Assembly: GCF_019704135.1 (NCBI RefSeq)
Contig: NZ_AP024355.1
Location: 3,789,034-3,853,033, forward strand
Source of the DNA: Desulfuromonas versatilis
GTDB taxonomy: Bacteria > Desulfobacterota > Desulfuromonadia > Desulfuromonadales > NIT-T3
Direction of reading: 5' to 3'
DNA length: 64,000 bases
The stretch's first letter is position 1; each line of letters begins with the position of its first letter. Positions 51,869 to 64,000 of the stretch are shown here, in pieces. Position numbers and translations under genes: made by a program. The notes beneath the pieces are model-generated. The model was not told the DNA's origin. It saw only the letters and a list, made by a program, of their open reading frames with translations, and made no database searches.

Positions 51869-51930
51869 CAATTTTTTTTACATCGGCCTGCGCTTTTTTC
51901 TCCGGGTGCCGAAAATTTGTACGTCGGCGC

Positions 51931-53289
<1,359 letters not shown>

Positions 53290-54564
53290 TTACGCCTCCA
53301 GCGGCAGGATTACAAAGAAGACCGAGCCGGCATCCGGGGTGCTGTCGACCTTCAGCTCTCCTCCGTGGCTGTCGACGATGCGGCTGGCATTGGCCAGCCC
53401 CAGCCCGGTCCCTTTCTCCTTGGTGGTGAAAAAAGGGTCGAAAATCTGCGAGCGGATCTCCGCCGGGATGCCGCAGCCGGTATCGCGAATCTCGATGCAG
53501 GCCGCCCCCTCGAGCCGGGAGACCCTGGCCTCCACCCGCCCCCCGGCAGGGGTGGCGTCGATGGCATTGAGCAGCAGGTTGAGCAGAACCTGCTGCAACT
53601 GCTCGGGATCGACACTCGCCTGCTGGGGCGCGGTCGGCTCGGGCCCGGCCAGGACAATCCCCTTTTGTTCCGCGACACCCCGAACGTGCTCCACGGCCCG
53701 CAGCACCTCGGCCTGGAGATCGCACCGGCGTCGGTTGGGCGGGGCAGGCCGGCCGAAACTGAGAAAGTCGCTCACCAGGCCGTTGAGCCGGGCCGTCTCC
53801 TCCTGGATAATATCGAGCAGTTCCCCCACCCCTGCCGGCGGCTGATTGATTTTTCTCCCCAGCAGTTGGGCCGAGGAGGAGACGATCCCCAGCGGGTTGC
53901 GGATTTCGTGGGCCAGCCCCGCGGACATCTCACCGAGGGCGGCCAGGCGTTCCTTGCGGCGCAGGCTTTCCTCGGCGGCCTCGAGCCGGGCCAGGGATTC
54001 CTGCAGGGCCTGCTGGTTGGCCAGCAGCTTTTCGTTCAGCCCTTTCTGAACTTCGAGCTGGCGGCGGTTCTGGGCAACGATGGCCTGGATGAGCACCCCG
54101 ACGATGAACAGGGCGATGAAGAACATCATCAGCTCGGGGATCTCTTCGTGGCGCTCCTTGGGATCTAGGTACATCTCGGCGGGAACCTGGCTGAGAAACA
54201 GCAGCGAGGCGGCTGCGCAGGTGGTCAGCACGCCGCGCAGGCCCATGCTCGAAGCCGCGGCGGCGATGGGCAGCATGTAGATGACCCAGTAGGGACTTTC
54301 CGATTCGCCGGTGGTGGTCCAGATGACGATGGTGCAGATCAGCAGGTAGATGCCGATGTGGGGGATGAGCAGGCCGGCGGCACGGATCTGTTCGGTGCCG
54401 AAGCGATGGTCGGTCAGAACGTGGTAGGCGGCGAGCAGGCAAAAGGAGGCCCCGCCGTACACCAGGTACGGTCCCCGGGCGAAGAGAAACAGCAGGATCA
54501 GCAGAAACAGCAGGGTGCCGCTCTGGGCCAGGGTAAGCGGTTGAAAGGAGCGGGTTGGAGTCAT
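53290..54564 (-). CDS. Membrane sensor histidine kinase (NtrB-class)
   Basis: 424 residues. About five or six N-terminal transmembrane segments (residues 14-175) form the sensor, with no large periplasmic domain. A coiled coil leads to the kinase: H-box LAALGEMSAGLAHEIRNPLG, N-box LLNLLLNAIDATP, G-boxes DTGCGIP and GTGLGLANASR. The ATG at 54564 has GAGG six bases upstream. It is immediately upstream of the NtrC-type regulator. A membrane-embedded sensor suits detection of a lipid or envelope state (inference). Confidence 0.88.
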   Translation of the reverse strand: MTPTRSFQPLTLAQSGTLLFLLILLFLFARGPYLVYGGASFCLLAAYHVLTDHRFGTEQIRAAGLLIPHIGIYLLICTIVIWTTTGESESPYWVIYMLPIAAAASSMGLRGVLTTCAAASLLFLSQVPAEMYLDPKERHEEIPELMMFFIALFIVGVLIQAIVAQNRRQLEVQKGLNEKLLANQQALQESLARLEAAEESLRRKERLAALGEMSAGLAHEIRNPLGIVSSSAQLLGRKINQPPAGVGELLDIIQEETARLNGLVSDFLSFGRPAPPNRRRCDLQAEVLRAVEHVRGVAEQKGIVLAGPEPTAPQQASVDPEQLQQVLLNLLLNAIDATPAGGRVEARVSRLEGAACIEIRDTGCGIPAEIRSQIFDPFFTTKEKGTGLGLANASRIVDSHGGELKVDSTPDAGSVFFVILPLEA

Positions 54565-54732
54565 CGTAGGCCTCGGCGGGTGGGTTTTCATGGAATCCGC
54601 CGGGCAATGATAGCAGAGGTGACCGAGCCCTGGCAAAGCGAATGTCCCCCCCGCAAGCCACCCGACAGCTGCAATCCCAGGGTGGCTGTGCTATCTTTTT
54701 CCCGCAACCTCGCCCGCCATCCGGAGACCCGC

Positions 54733-55323
54733 GTGAACGAAAACCTCACCCCCATCGCCTGCCAGCAGGTGCTTCAGCAGGACGCTTCGGTCTTCTCCAT
54801 CCAGTGGCTGGACCTGCCCCCCGAGTTGGCCGAGCGCCAGCCCCCCCAGCGGCTGCTGGCCAGTTACCTGGTGCATATCCGCCGCTTCACCTGCGGCCTG
54901 GTGCGCCCGGTCAGGACCGATGCGGAAGTGGAGTTCCGCCTGTGGCGCACGCCCTGGAGCCTGCTTCGCTTCAGCCTCGGCCCCGTCGAATCCGCGCAAC
55001 AGCCAGGCGAGCAATTGAGCCTGCGCATCTGCGGGGGGCTGCTGGTGCAGGCGCGCAGCTGCAACCGCGGTGAACTGGTCTTCTCCCGCCGTCCGCAGGG
55101 GGAGAAAACCCGGATTGCCCTGCTGCTGGCGGACTACTGCCCGCTGCTGCTCGGAGGCCCCGAGCCAAGCCTGTTGCGCAAATGGCTGTACCGCTTCACC
55201 CAGGCGGCCATCCACAAAATCGTGACCGTCCGCTTCCTGCGGCGGGTCTACCGCGAACTGGCCGGCGCGGGGGCCTGCTGCCGGGTGGTCAAGGTTCAGG
55301 TGCGCTGCGGGGAGGAGATCTGA
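54733..55323 (+). CDS. Conserved-looking hypothetical protein
   Basis: 196 residues, GTG start with GGAG six bases upstream. Cytoplasmic in appearance: no signal peptide or membrane helix. It is rich in Arg and Leu (LLASYLVHIRRFTCGLVRP, RFTQAAIHKIVTVRFLRRVY) with scattered cysteines. It is divergent from the histidine kinase gene, with 168 bp between. I recognise no domain. It could be a PilZ-like or nucleic-acid-binding protein, but there is no motif to support either. Confidence 0.6.
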   Translation: MNENLTPIACQQVLQQDASVFSIQWLDLPPELAERQPPQRLLASYLVHIRRFTCGLVRPVRTDAEVEFRLWRTPWSLLRFSLGPVESAQQPGEQLSLRICGGLLVQARSCNRGELVFSRRPQGEKTRIALLLADYCPLLLGGPEPSLLRKWLYRFTQAAIHKIVTVRFLRRVYRELAGAGACCRVVKVQVRCGEEI

Positions 55324-55384
55324 AAACGGCCGCGCGGAGGCAGAAGCGGCGGGGGGCTTGCCGCAGGGCCCGGCAGGAGGCGGC

Positions 55385-55693
55385 CTACCAGTCCAGGCAT
55401 AGCTGAAAGGAGAACAGGGGCACGCCGGGCTCCTCCCCATCCAGGGAGAAGCGCACCCGGTCGAGGACCTCTTCCAGGCCGCTCACCAGCGGATGATCGA
55501 GCCAGTTCAACCCGGCGGAACCGTTGCCGTTCTCCAGGGCGAGGTCAAAGCACCGCGGTTCCTGCCCGCCGCCCTTCGCATAACTCTGCAGCTGCAGCAC
55601 CAGGGGGGCCTGCCCCTCCATCCCCGGGACCGCAGCGCCCCAGGCACCCGTCCCGACGCTCAGCAGGCTCAGCACCAGCAAAATTCTGAACAT
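55385..55693 (-). CDS. Small secreted hypothetical protein
   Basis: 102 residues with a signal peptide (MFRILLVLSLLSVGTGAWGA). The mature part of about 80 residues has two cysteines (PRCFDL and QLCLDW) that could form a disulfide. GGGAGG lies five bases before the ATG. It is convergent with the hypothetical gene at 54733-55323 with a 61-bp gap. No family recognised. Confidence 0.6.
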   Translation of the reverse strand: MFRILLVLSLLSVGTGAWGAAVPGMEGQAPLVLQLQSYAKGGGQEPRCFDLALENGNGSAGLNWLDHPLVSGLEEVLDRVRFSLDGEEPGVPLFSFQLCLDW

Positions 55694-55945
55694 TCCCACC
55701 TCCCGGCCCGCCATCCCCGCCCGGGGGAAAGGACCTCCTGCACCGGTTTGTTTCAAAGGGAATGCCAGCGTACCGCCCGGCGGCTGATCCCACGGCTGGC
55801 GGGCCCTTGCAGCCAGGGACGGGGGAAGAGAGGCCCCCTGCCGGCCGCCAATCGGCGGAGGAGCGCTGACGGTTTTGGTCGGCGGGGCGGCTGTGTCCGC
55901 GGTTGTCCGCTTGGCCAGGGCAGCCAGTTAGGCTAAACTTTTCTT

Positions 55946-56638
55946 ATGTTCGGATGGTGGAGGTCATCGCAGCGCAGCGCGCTGCCGGGCGCGCAGCCGC
56001 CCGATGTTCCAGAGGCAGGCCGGCTTCTGGCGGTGGGGGATATCCACGGCTGCCTGGAGCAGCTCAAAGGGCTACTCGAGCGGGTACGCCCCAGCCCTGA
56101 GGACCGCGTGGTGTTTCTCGGCGACTACATCGACCGTGGCCCCGATCCCCGGGGGGTGGTGGAGTTTCTGCTGGAGTTCGGCAGAAAATTTCCCCGCAGC
56201 GTCTTTTTGAAGGGAAACCACGAGGCGATGCTGCTCGATTTTCTGGCGGATCGGGAGCAGTTCCCGTTCCTGCTCAACGGCGGCGAGGCCACCCTGGAGA
56301 GCTACCGCGAGGCCGGAAAGGTGCGCATCCCGAAAGAACACCTCGATTTTTTCGAGAGCCTCCCCTGCAGCTTCGAGACCGATGCCTTCATCTTCGTCCA
56401 CGCCGGGCTGCGCCCGGGGCTTTCGCTGCACGCCCAGCGGGAGCAGGACATGCTCTGGATCCGCGACGAGTTTCTCGCCTCGGACTACGACTGGGGCAAG
56501 ATCGTCGTCTTCGGGCACACCCCGCTGCGCGAAGCGCTGCTGAGCCGAAACAAGATCGGCCTCGACACGGCGGCGGTTTACGGGCGCCACCTGAGCTGCT
56601 GCGACGTGGAACGGCGCCAGCTGTGGCGCTATCCGTAA
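55946..56638 (+). CDS. PPP-type metallophosphatase (serine/threonine phosphatase-like)
   Basis: 230 residues. The three metal-binding signatures of the PPP family are intact: GDIHGCLEQL, GDYIDRGPD and GNHEAML, with later VHAGLRPG and FGHTPL. Bacterial relatives are PrpA/PrpE-type protein phosphatases and Ap4A hydrolases; I cannot choose between them. The start has a weak ribosome site. A GGTCCAC heptamer array fills the space between its stop and that of the convergent U32 gene. Confidence 0.87.
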   Translation: MFGWWRSSQRSALPGAQPPDVPEAGRLLAVGDIHGCLEQLKGLLERVRPSPEDRVVFLGDYIDRGPDPRGVVEFLLEFGRKFPRSVFLKGNHEAMLLDFLADREQFPFLLNGGEATLESYREAGKVRIPKEHLDFFESLPCSFETDAFIFVHAGLRPGLSLHAQREQDMLWIRDEFLASDYDWGKIVVFGHTPLREALLSRNKIGLDTAAVYGRHLSCCDVERRQLWRYP

Positions 56639-56643
56639 ATCAG

Positions 56644-56702
<59 letters not shown>

Positions 56703-57923
56703 TCATTCCCGGCCTTTACCGTCGCGGCGCAGCAGGTCGCCGGGGCGGGCGTCCTGGGGCAGCGCCATGAGGATGCGGGCGTTGGGCTGCCCGGCCGCCA
56801 GCGGATCGCCCGCCTCGCTGTGCAGCTCACCGGCCACGAAGGCGGCCTGGCGCATCTGCGGACCGATCAGCTCCAGGGTTTCGCCGGGGAAGAAGCGGTT
56901 GCGCCCCTGCACCAGGAACCGGCCGGCCTGGCCCGCCTCGAGGACCACGCCGACGAAATCGTGGCTGCGGCGGTAGGTGGAATCCTCCGGGTGCACCACC
57001 GCTCCGTCGCCGCCGAACAGAAATCCGGTGTCATAGGGGCGGTGGCTGACCATGTCGAGTTCGTGGCGCCACAGCGGGTCAAGGGTGAACCCTTCGGGAT
57101 CGTCCAGGTAGCGGTCGAGGGCGGCCCGGTAGACCCGGGTGACCGCCGCCACGTAGTAGCGGCTCTTCATGCGCCCCTCGATCTTCAGGCTGTGCACCCC
57201 GGCCCCGATCAGCGCCGGCAGGTGGTCGATCAGGCAGAGGTCGCGGCTGTTCATGATGTAGGTCCCCCGGCCGTCCTCCTCAACGGGGAAATACTGCCCC
57301 GGCCGGCTCTGCTCCACCAGCGCGTAACCCCAGCGGCAGGGGTGGGCGCAGGTGCCGCGGTTGGCGCTGCGCCCGGTCAGGGCGGCCGAGAGCAGGCAGC
57401 GCCCGGACCAGGCGACGCACATGGCGCCGTGGATGAAGACCTCCAGTTCGACCCCGCAGGCCTGCCGGACCGCCCGGATCTCCTCCAGGGTCAGCTCCCG
57501 GGCCAGGTTGACCCGCTGCACCCCGGCCTGCTGCCAGAACCGCACCGCCGCCGGATTGGTGGTGTTGGCCTGGGTGGAGAGGTGCAGGGGGCGCTCGGGG
57601 TCGAGCTCCCGGACCATGGCCAGCACCCCGGGGTCGGAGACGATGTAGGCATCGAGCTCGAGGGGGCGCAACCGTTCGAGATATTCCGCCAGGGCATCCA
57701 GCTCGGCGGGGCGCAGGTGGGCGTTGAGGGTCAGGTAGAGCTTGCGCCCCCTTTTGGCCGTCAGCTCCCTTGCCTGCTCGAGCTGGGGCAGGCTCAGGTT
57801 TCCGGCGTGGGCGCGCAGGCCGAACAGTTCGCCGCCGGCGTAGACCGCGTCGGCACCAAAATCCAGGGCGGTGACCAGCTTTTCCAGGTCCCCCGCCGGG
57901 GCCAAAAGTTCAGGATGGACCAT
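56703..57923 (-). CDS. U32 family peptidase / tRNA hydroxylation-type protein
   Basis: 406 residues, U32 family: ELLAPAGDLEKLVTALDFGADAVY at the N-terminus and the signature EVFIHGAMCVAWSGRCLLS. Cysteines of that region and GTCAHPCRW probably bind an iron-sulfur cluster. Several members (RlhA, TrhP) hydroxylate rRNA or tRNA rather than cut peptides; this protein is closest in length to TrhP. It is a single gene, divergent from the cpoB-like operon. Confidence 0.88.
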   Translation of the reverse strand: MVHPELLAPAGDLEKLVTALDFGADAVYAGGELFGLRAHAGNLSLPQLEQARELTAKRGRKLYLTLNAHLRPAELDALAEYLERLRPLELDAYIVSDPGVLAMVRELDPERPLHLSTQANTTNPAAVRFWQQAGVQRVNLARELTLEEIRAVRQACGVELEVFIHGAMCVAWSGRCLLSAALTGRSANRGTCAHPCRWGYALVEQSRPGQYFPVEEDGRGTYIMNSRDLCLIDHLPALIGAGVHSLKIEGRMKSRYYVAAVTRVYRAALDRYLDDPEGFTLDPLWRHELDMVSHRPYDTGFLFGGDGAVVHPEDSTYRRSHDFVGVVLEAGQAGRFLVQGRNRFFPGETLELIGPQMRQAAFVAGELHSEAGDPLAAGQPNARILMALPQDARPGDLLRRDGKGRE

Positions 57924-58007
57924 CTCGTTTCAAACTCCTTGCTGCGGAACTGCCCGGAGCATAGCACAAAAGGCCCCGCCTGTGCCCGCCGAAAAACCCA
58001 TTCAGCC

Positions 58008-58034
58008 TTGACAAGGGGTTAAAAACCCTATAAT
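58008..58034 (+). promoter_or_regulatory. Consensus sigma70 hexamers with palindromic 15-bp spacer
   Basis: TTGACA (58008-58013) and TATAAT (58029-58034) both match consensus. The 15-bp spacer contains GGGTT-AAA-AACCC, a perfect palindrome. The short spacer could need a regulator to align the hexamers. It is about 60 bp before the cpoB-like start. Confidence 0.7.
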
Positions 58035-58094
58035 TTTTACTGAACTTTGTCCCCGACGGCCCCTGGCCGCCCAGCCGGAATCAAGCCAAAAAAA

Positions 58095-58775
58095 ATGCGC
58101 AGCCCGTTGCTTCTCCCAATCCTGGTCCTGCTCCCTCTCGCCGGTTGCACCCTTGCGCCTCCGACCAGCGGCGGGGTCAGCAGCGCCGAGCTGACCCGCC
58201 TGCAGGCTGAACAGGCCGGGCTCGCCCAGCGGCTCGACCAGATCGAGGACCGGCTGCTGCTGATCGAAGCCCGGCTGCGGGACCAGCAGCGCCAGATGAG
58301 CCAGCTTCCCGAGCAGCCAGTGGCGGAAAAAGTCACCTCGCCCCGGGAAATCACCGCCCCCGCCGCAACGGCGGCCGCCGCTCCCCTGGTGGAGGGCAAG
58401 CTCGACCAGCGGAGCTCCCCGACCGAGATCTACCTGCAGGCCTTCTCCGACTACGCCGCGGGCCGCTTCGAAGCGGCCATCTCCGGCTTCGGCACCTTCC
58501 TTGCTAGCTATCCCAACAACGACTACGCGGCCAATGCACAATATTGGCTCGGAGAATGCCATTTCTCCCTGGAGCAGTATGACCGCGCCCTGGCGGCGTT
58601 CCAGGCCGTGGTCAGCGACTATCCCCGGGGCAGCAAGGCGCCGGACGCACTCTGGAAGATGGCCCAGGTGCAGATGAAGACCAATCAGAGAGAGGCCGCC
58701 GAACAAACCCTGCGGCAGTTGCGCGGCACCTATCCCGACAGCGCCGCGGCCCGCAAATCCCTGCAGGCGGAATAG
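58095..58775 (+). CDS. CpoB/YbgF-like TPR lipoprotein (Tol-Pal-associated type)
   Basis: 226 residues. Lipoprotein signal MRSPLLLPILVLLPLAGC, then a coiled coil (LTRLQAEQAGLAQRLDQIED), a linker rich in Ala/Pro, and three C-terminal TPR repeats (AFSDYAAGRFEAAISGFGTF, ANAQYWLGECHFSLEQYDRA, APDALWKMAQVQMK). This matches CpoB, which couples outer membrane constriction with peptidoglycan synthesis. The rest of the tol-pal genes are not in the window. The ATG at 58095 was chosen because the lipobox fits it. Confidence 0.85.
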   Translation: MRSPLLLPILVLLPLAGCTLAPPTSGGVSSAELTRLQAEQAGLAQRLDQIEDRLLLIEARLRDQQRQMSQLPEQPVAEKVTSPREITAPAATAAAAPLVEGKLDQRSSPTEIYLQAFSDYAAGRFEAAISGFGTFLASYPNNDYAANAQYWLGECHFSLEQYDRALAAFQAVVSDYPRGSKAPDALWKMAQVQMKTNQREAAEQTLRQLRGTYPDSAAARKSLQAE

Positions 58776-58812
58776 CCCGAAAAACCAATTTTTTTCTATC
58801 TTGGGGGAGTTG

Positions 58813-59811
58813 ATGATCATCCGCAAAGCAGCAATTCTGACCTGCATTCTGCTGCTGCCCTTGTCGGCCCTGGCCGGGGAGGCAGCCCGGATCTACACCA
58901 TCAAGAAGGGCGATACCCTCTGGGGGATTTCGGAGCGTTTCCTGGCCGACCCCTACTACTGGCCGAATCTCTGGTCCCACAACCCCAAGGTCGGCAATCC
59001 GCACCTGATCTATCCCGGCCAGCAGATCGCCGTGGTCGACGGTCGCATCGAGTTTTTGCCCGTCAGCGGGGAGGTGCCCGCCGCCGCCCCCCTCAGCGTT
59101 CAGGAGGCGGAGCCGCTGGCCCGGGATTCCATCACCATCAAGGCGCTGGGTGCCGGCAACGGCTTTATCAGCAGCGACGAACTGGGGGCCACCGGCACCC
59201 TTATCGACACCGTGGACAACCGCATCATGATCGGCACCGGGGACAAGGTTTTCCTGAAAATGGGTGACCTGGCCGGAACCCGCTCCGGGGACATTTTCTC
59301 CCTGTTCGACATCGGTCGGCCGGTGGAGCATCCCCTCAGCGGCGAGTTGGTCGGCTACCAGGTCGCCGAACTGGGCACCCTGCAGGTGGTGGAAACCAGC
59401 CCCTCGGTGGCCACCGCCGTGGTCACCTCGGCCCTGCGGGAAATCCAGCGGGGGGCCAGGATCCGCCCCTACTCCCCGCCGCGCCTGGAAATCTCCCTGA
59501 AAAAGGCCGCCATGCCCCTGCAGGGGACCCTGGTGTCGGCCCTCAACGGGCAGCTTGCCCTCGGCCAGTACGATGTGATCTATCTCGACCTCGGGTCCCG
59601 CGACGGACTGGAGGTGGGCAACCTGCTCTACATCTCCCGCCCCCGACAGGCCACCGAACTGGCCCTGCAGGGTGACGAGATCGTCCTGCCGGACATTCTG
59701 CTGGGCAGCGCCGTGGTCACCGAGACCTTCGGCAGCACCGCCACCGCCCTGGTGCTCAAATCCGCCGACGCCCTGTTCCGCGGCGACCGGGTCTTCACCG
59801 TCCCCGAATAG
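58813..59811 (+). CDS. LysM-domain exported protein
   Basis: 332 residues. Signal peptide to about residue 22 (ALAGEA). The LysM domain RIYTIKKGDTLWGISERFLA..NPHLIYPGQQIAV should bind peptidoglycan. The remaining 230 residues are beta-rich with repeated GD-LxGxxSGDIF and VLKSADALFRGDRVF motifs, as in many deltaproteobacterial LysM proteins beside dprA. GGGGGAG precedes the start. It is 37 bp after the cpoB-like gene, likely the same operon. Confidence 0.87.
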   Translation: MIIRKAAILTCILLLPLSALAGEAARIYTIKKGDTLWGISERFLADPYYWPNLWSHNPKVGNPHLIYPGQQIAVVDGRIEFLPVSGEVPAAAPLSVQEAEPLARDSITIKALGAGNGFISSDELGATGTLIDTVDNRIMIGTGDKVFLKMGDLAGTRSGDIFSLFDIGRPVEHPLSGELVGYQVAELGTLQVVETSPSVATAVVTSALREIQRGARIRPYSPPRLEISLKKAAMPLQGTLVSALNGQLALGQYDVIYLDLGSRDGLEVGNLLYISRPRQATELALQGDEIVLPDILLGSAVVTETFGSTATALVLKSADALFRGDRVFTVPE

Positions 59812-59900
59812 CCGCCGGCAACCCGGCTCTCTTTTAACCGGCCAGGAAAAAGGATTGGACTTGTTCAATCCTTTTTCCATTTCTGCAAAGATCCCCTGAC

Positions 59901-60995
59901 GTGACCAGCGACGAAAAAAACTGGCTGCGCCTCCACCTCACCCCCGGCCTGGGCCGGGCCGGCCTGCTGCGCCTGGTGGAGGCCTTCGGCAGTCCCGAGG
60001 CGATCCTCGCGGCCGGCCCCGGCGGATGGATCGAACGGGCGGGCATCCGCCCCGGAGTGGCCAGCGCCCTGCCGCGGGCCGACGATTCACGGCTGGACAG
60101 GGTCCGCCGGGACCTGGAGCAGGACGGGGTGAGGATCCTGCCCCTGGGGGATGAACGGTACCCGGCGCTGCTGCGCGCCATTCACGACCCTCCTGCCCTG
60201 CTCTACGTCCGCGGCCGCCTGCCCGATGGCGAAGCCCTGGCGGTGGTCGGCGCACGGCGGGCCAGCCTGAGCGGCCAGCGCTTCACCCGGGAGGTCTGCG
60301 CCGAGCTGGCCGGCCACGGCATCGCCGTGGTCAGCGGACTTGCCCGGGGGATCGACACCGCCGCCCACCAGGGCGCCCTGGACGGGGGCGGGGAAACCGT
60401 GGCGGTACTGGGCTGCGGCATCGACCGGATCTATCCCCCGGAAAACCGCCGGCTGTTCCAGCAAATCGAGCGCCAGGGGGCGGTGATTTCCGAATACCCT
60501 CCCGGGACGCCGCCCCTGGCGGGGCACTTCCCCGGTCGCAACCGGATCATCAGCGGCCTTTGCCGGGGCGTGCTGATTGTCGAAGCCGCCGAGGGCAGCG
60601 GTTCGCTGATCACCGTCGACTTTGCCCTGGAACAGGGACGCGAGGTTTTCGCGGTGCCCGGCCCCATCAATGCCCCCACCGGCAGCGGCGTCAACAAGCT
60701 GCTCAAGGAGGGCGCCCAACTGGTCACCGAGGCCCGGGACATCCTCGACACGCTCTGGCCCAGGACCCCGTCGCGCAGGGTCCGCGAACAGGAAGAACAC
60801 TTCGCCGACACCCTCTCCGGAAACAGCCTTGTTCTCTATCAAAGCCTCGGCGACGACCCCCTCCACGTGGACGAGCTGGCCCGGAAATGTGGCTTGACAC
60901 CCATGGAGGTTTCCGCTATTTTACTGCACCTAGAGCTTCAGGGAGGGGTTCAGCAGCTTTCCGGGATGCGCTATGTGCGGGCACCGCGGGCCTGA
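59901..60995 (+). CDS. dprA: DNA-processing protein DprA
   Basis: 364 residues, GTG start. Rossmann-like fold motifs GARRASLSGQRFTREV, VVSGLARGIDTAAHQGAL and GCGIDRIYPPENRRL. An N-terminal SAM/HhH-like region and a C-terminal winged helix (VDELARKCGLTPMEVSAILLHLEL) are also present. DprA loads RecA on single-stranded DNA during transformation. It starts the dprA-smg-topA string found in many proteobacteria. Confidence 0.94.
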   Translation: MTSDEKNWLRLHLTPGLGRAGLLRLVEAFGSPEAILAAGPGGWIERAGIRPGVASALPRADDSRLDRVRRDLEQDGVRILPLGDERYPALLRAIHDPPALLYVRGRLPDGEALAVVGARRASLSGQRFTREVCAELAGHGIAVVSGLARGIDTAAHQGALDGGGETVAVLGCGIDRIYPPENRRLFQQIERQGAVISEYPPGTPPLAGHFPGRNRIISGLCRGVLIVEAAEGSGSLITVDFALEQGREVFAVPGPINAPTGSGVNKLLKEGAQLVTEARDILDTLWPRTPSRRVREQEEHFADTLSGNSLVLYQSLGDDPLHVDELARKCGLTPMEVSAILLHLELQGGVQQLSGMRYVRAPRA

Positions 60996-61022
60996 TCGCG
61001 GCACCGCCGACAGGAGTTTTAT

Positions 61023-61490
61023 TTGAGAGAACGGGTTCTGGCCATCGTAAGCATCATCGCCCAGTACGTCATGGAAGACCGTGACCAGATGAGCGAGGCC
61101 GACATTGTCGAAGAGTTGCTTGCCGAGGGATTTGATTCCGAGGAAATCGATGCCGCCTTCTCCTGGATGGAGGCCCTCTCCCTGCAGCCCCCGCTCAAAG
61201 GCGCTCTGCCCCTGGCAGCAGCCACCAATCGGGTGTTTTCCCCCGAAGAGGTCCGGGGGCTGTCCCTCGAGGCCCGCGGCTTTCTGGTGAAGCTGCGCAC
61301 CCTGGGCATCATCGACGACGACATCCAGGAGGAGATCATCGACAAGGCCCTGCAGCTGGCCGAGGAGGAGGTTTCCGTCAAGGAGGTCAAGGCGGTGGCG
61401 GCCCTGACGCTGTTCGCGCGATCGACCAACGACCTGCAAAAGGAAGTTGACTGTTTCATGGACGACGACTGGGCCAGGCTTTACCACTGA
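61023..61490 (+). CDS. smg: Smg/DUF494 family protein
   Basis: 155 residues, TTG start with AGGAG six bases upstream. Helical, acidic: VLAIVSIIAQYVMEDRDQMS, IVEELLAEGFDSEEIDAAFSW and VKAVAALTLFARS. This matches the Smg/DUF494 family encoded between dprA and topA. The molecular role is not established. A terminator follows. Confidence 0.9.
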   Translation: MRERVLAIVSIIAQYVMEDRDQMSEADIVEELLAEGFDSEEIDAAFSWMEALSLQPPLKGALPLAAATNRVFSPEEVRGLSLEARGFLVKLRTLGIIDDDIQEEIIDKALQLAEEEVSVKEVKAVAALTLFARSTNDLQKEVDCFMDDDWARLYH

Positions 61491-61510
61491 GCACCGGGCC
61501 CGATAAAGCC

Positions 61511-61538
61511 AGGCTGCAGGATTCCCTGCAGCCTTTTT
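61511..61538 (+). terminator. Intrinsic terminator after smg
   Basis: AGGCTGCAGG (61511-61520) pairs with CCTGCAGCCT (61525-61534) and is followed by TTTT. It separates topA from the dprA-smg transcript. Confidence 0.88.
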
Positions 61539-61600
61539 GATTTCTTAAACTGGCGACGGTCGCCGGCATTGCCCGCACCGCCAGACGACAAGAGGAATGC

Positions 61601-63970
<2,370 letters not shown>

Positions 63971-63982
63971 CGTAAAACTCTA

Positions 63983-64000
63983 GAATTCAGAATCCAGAAT
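63983..64000. repeat. Start of another heptanucleotide array (GAATTCA / GAATCCA)
   Basis: GAATTCA, GAATCCA and GAAT in tandem begin 13 bp after the topA stop and run to the window edge, so the array length is unknown. Confidence 0.65.

Overview
The window is a GC-rich bacterial chromosome segment with dense, operon-rich coding on both strands. Its content suggests a deltaproteobacterium of the Desulfuromonadales/Geobacter type. Supporting genes are the dprA-smg-topA order, a DUF362 ferredoxin protein, a DUF4911 protein, a ResB-type cytochrome c assembly protein, LarE, a 650-residue aconitase, sigma54 activators and many signalling proteins. The assignment is inferred from gene families only. 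I saw no rRNA, tRNA, CRISPR array or insertion sequence.

Left region, 1-9.3 kb, is an envelope and redox locus. It holds a TolC-like efflux protein cut by the window edge, then a translationally coupled ferredoxin / cytochrome b / Tat-exported flavoprotein operon. Next come two related small exported proteins, an EF-hand protein, a receiver-only regulator, an OmpR-type regulator with a degenerate receiver, and a BaeS/BaeR pair. Proline-rich tracts recur across these proteins. About 140 bp, including the 3' end of the OmpR-type gene, is duplicated, and the second copy lies upstream of the EF-hand gene.

9.3-30 kb is mostly metabolism: a TyrR-like sigma54 activator, CoA-disulfide reductase-rhodanese, a class IV aminotransferase, two zinc alcohol dehydrogenases with a cupin, a PocR/PAS kinase, Rrf2-CysK, LarE, a thermonuclease, aconitase, a secreted beta-propeller and MscS.

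30-40 kb holds Hsp20, a GGDEF-PilZ protein, and a two-gene operon that I consider the best candidate for an undescribed system. It pairs a membrane-anchored SPFH (HflC/prohibitin-like) protein with a 1,100-residue tandem-AAA+ Lon-type protease. Its promoter is overlapped by three alternating half-sites. DUF362, ResB, DUF4911 and alanine dehydrogenase genes follow.

41-54.6 kb is a lipid and envelope region on the minus strand. One packed run encodes an LTA-synthase-like transferase, a diacylglycerol-kinase-like protein, a Nudix enzyme, an ICMT-like methyltransferase, a class I isoprenoid enzyme, a SAM methyltransferase and an FtsX-like permease with no ATPase partner. Upstream is a second LTA-synthase-like gene coupled to a PAP2 phosphatase. 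That pair is preceded by a good sigma54 promoter and two leader hairpins, directly beside an NtrC-type two-component system.

54.7-64 kb contains hypothetical proteins, a PPP-type phosphatase, a U32 peptidase, CpoB-like and LysM proteins, and dprA-smg-topA. Heptanucleotide tandem arrays of different sequence occupy several gene junctions (25.2, 41.9, 56.6 and 64.0 kb).
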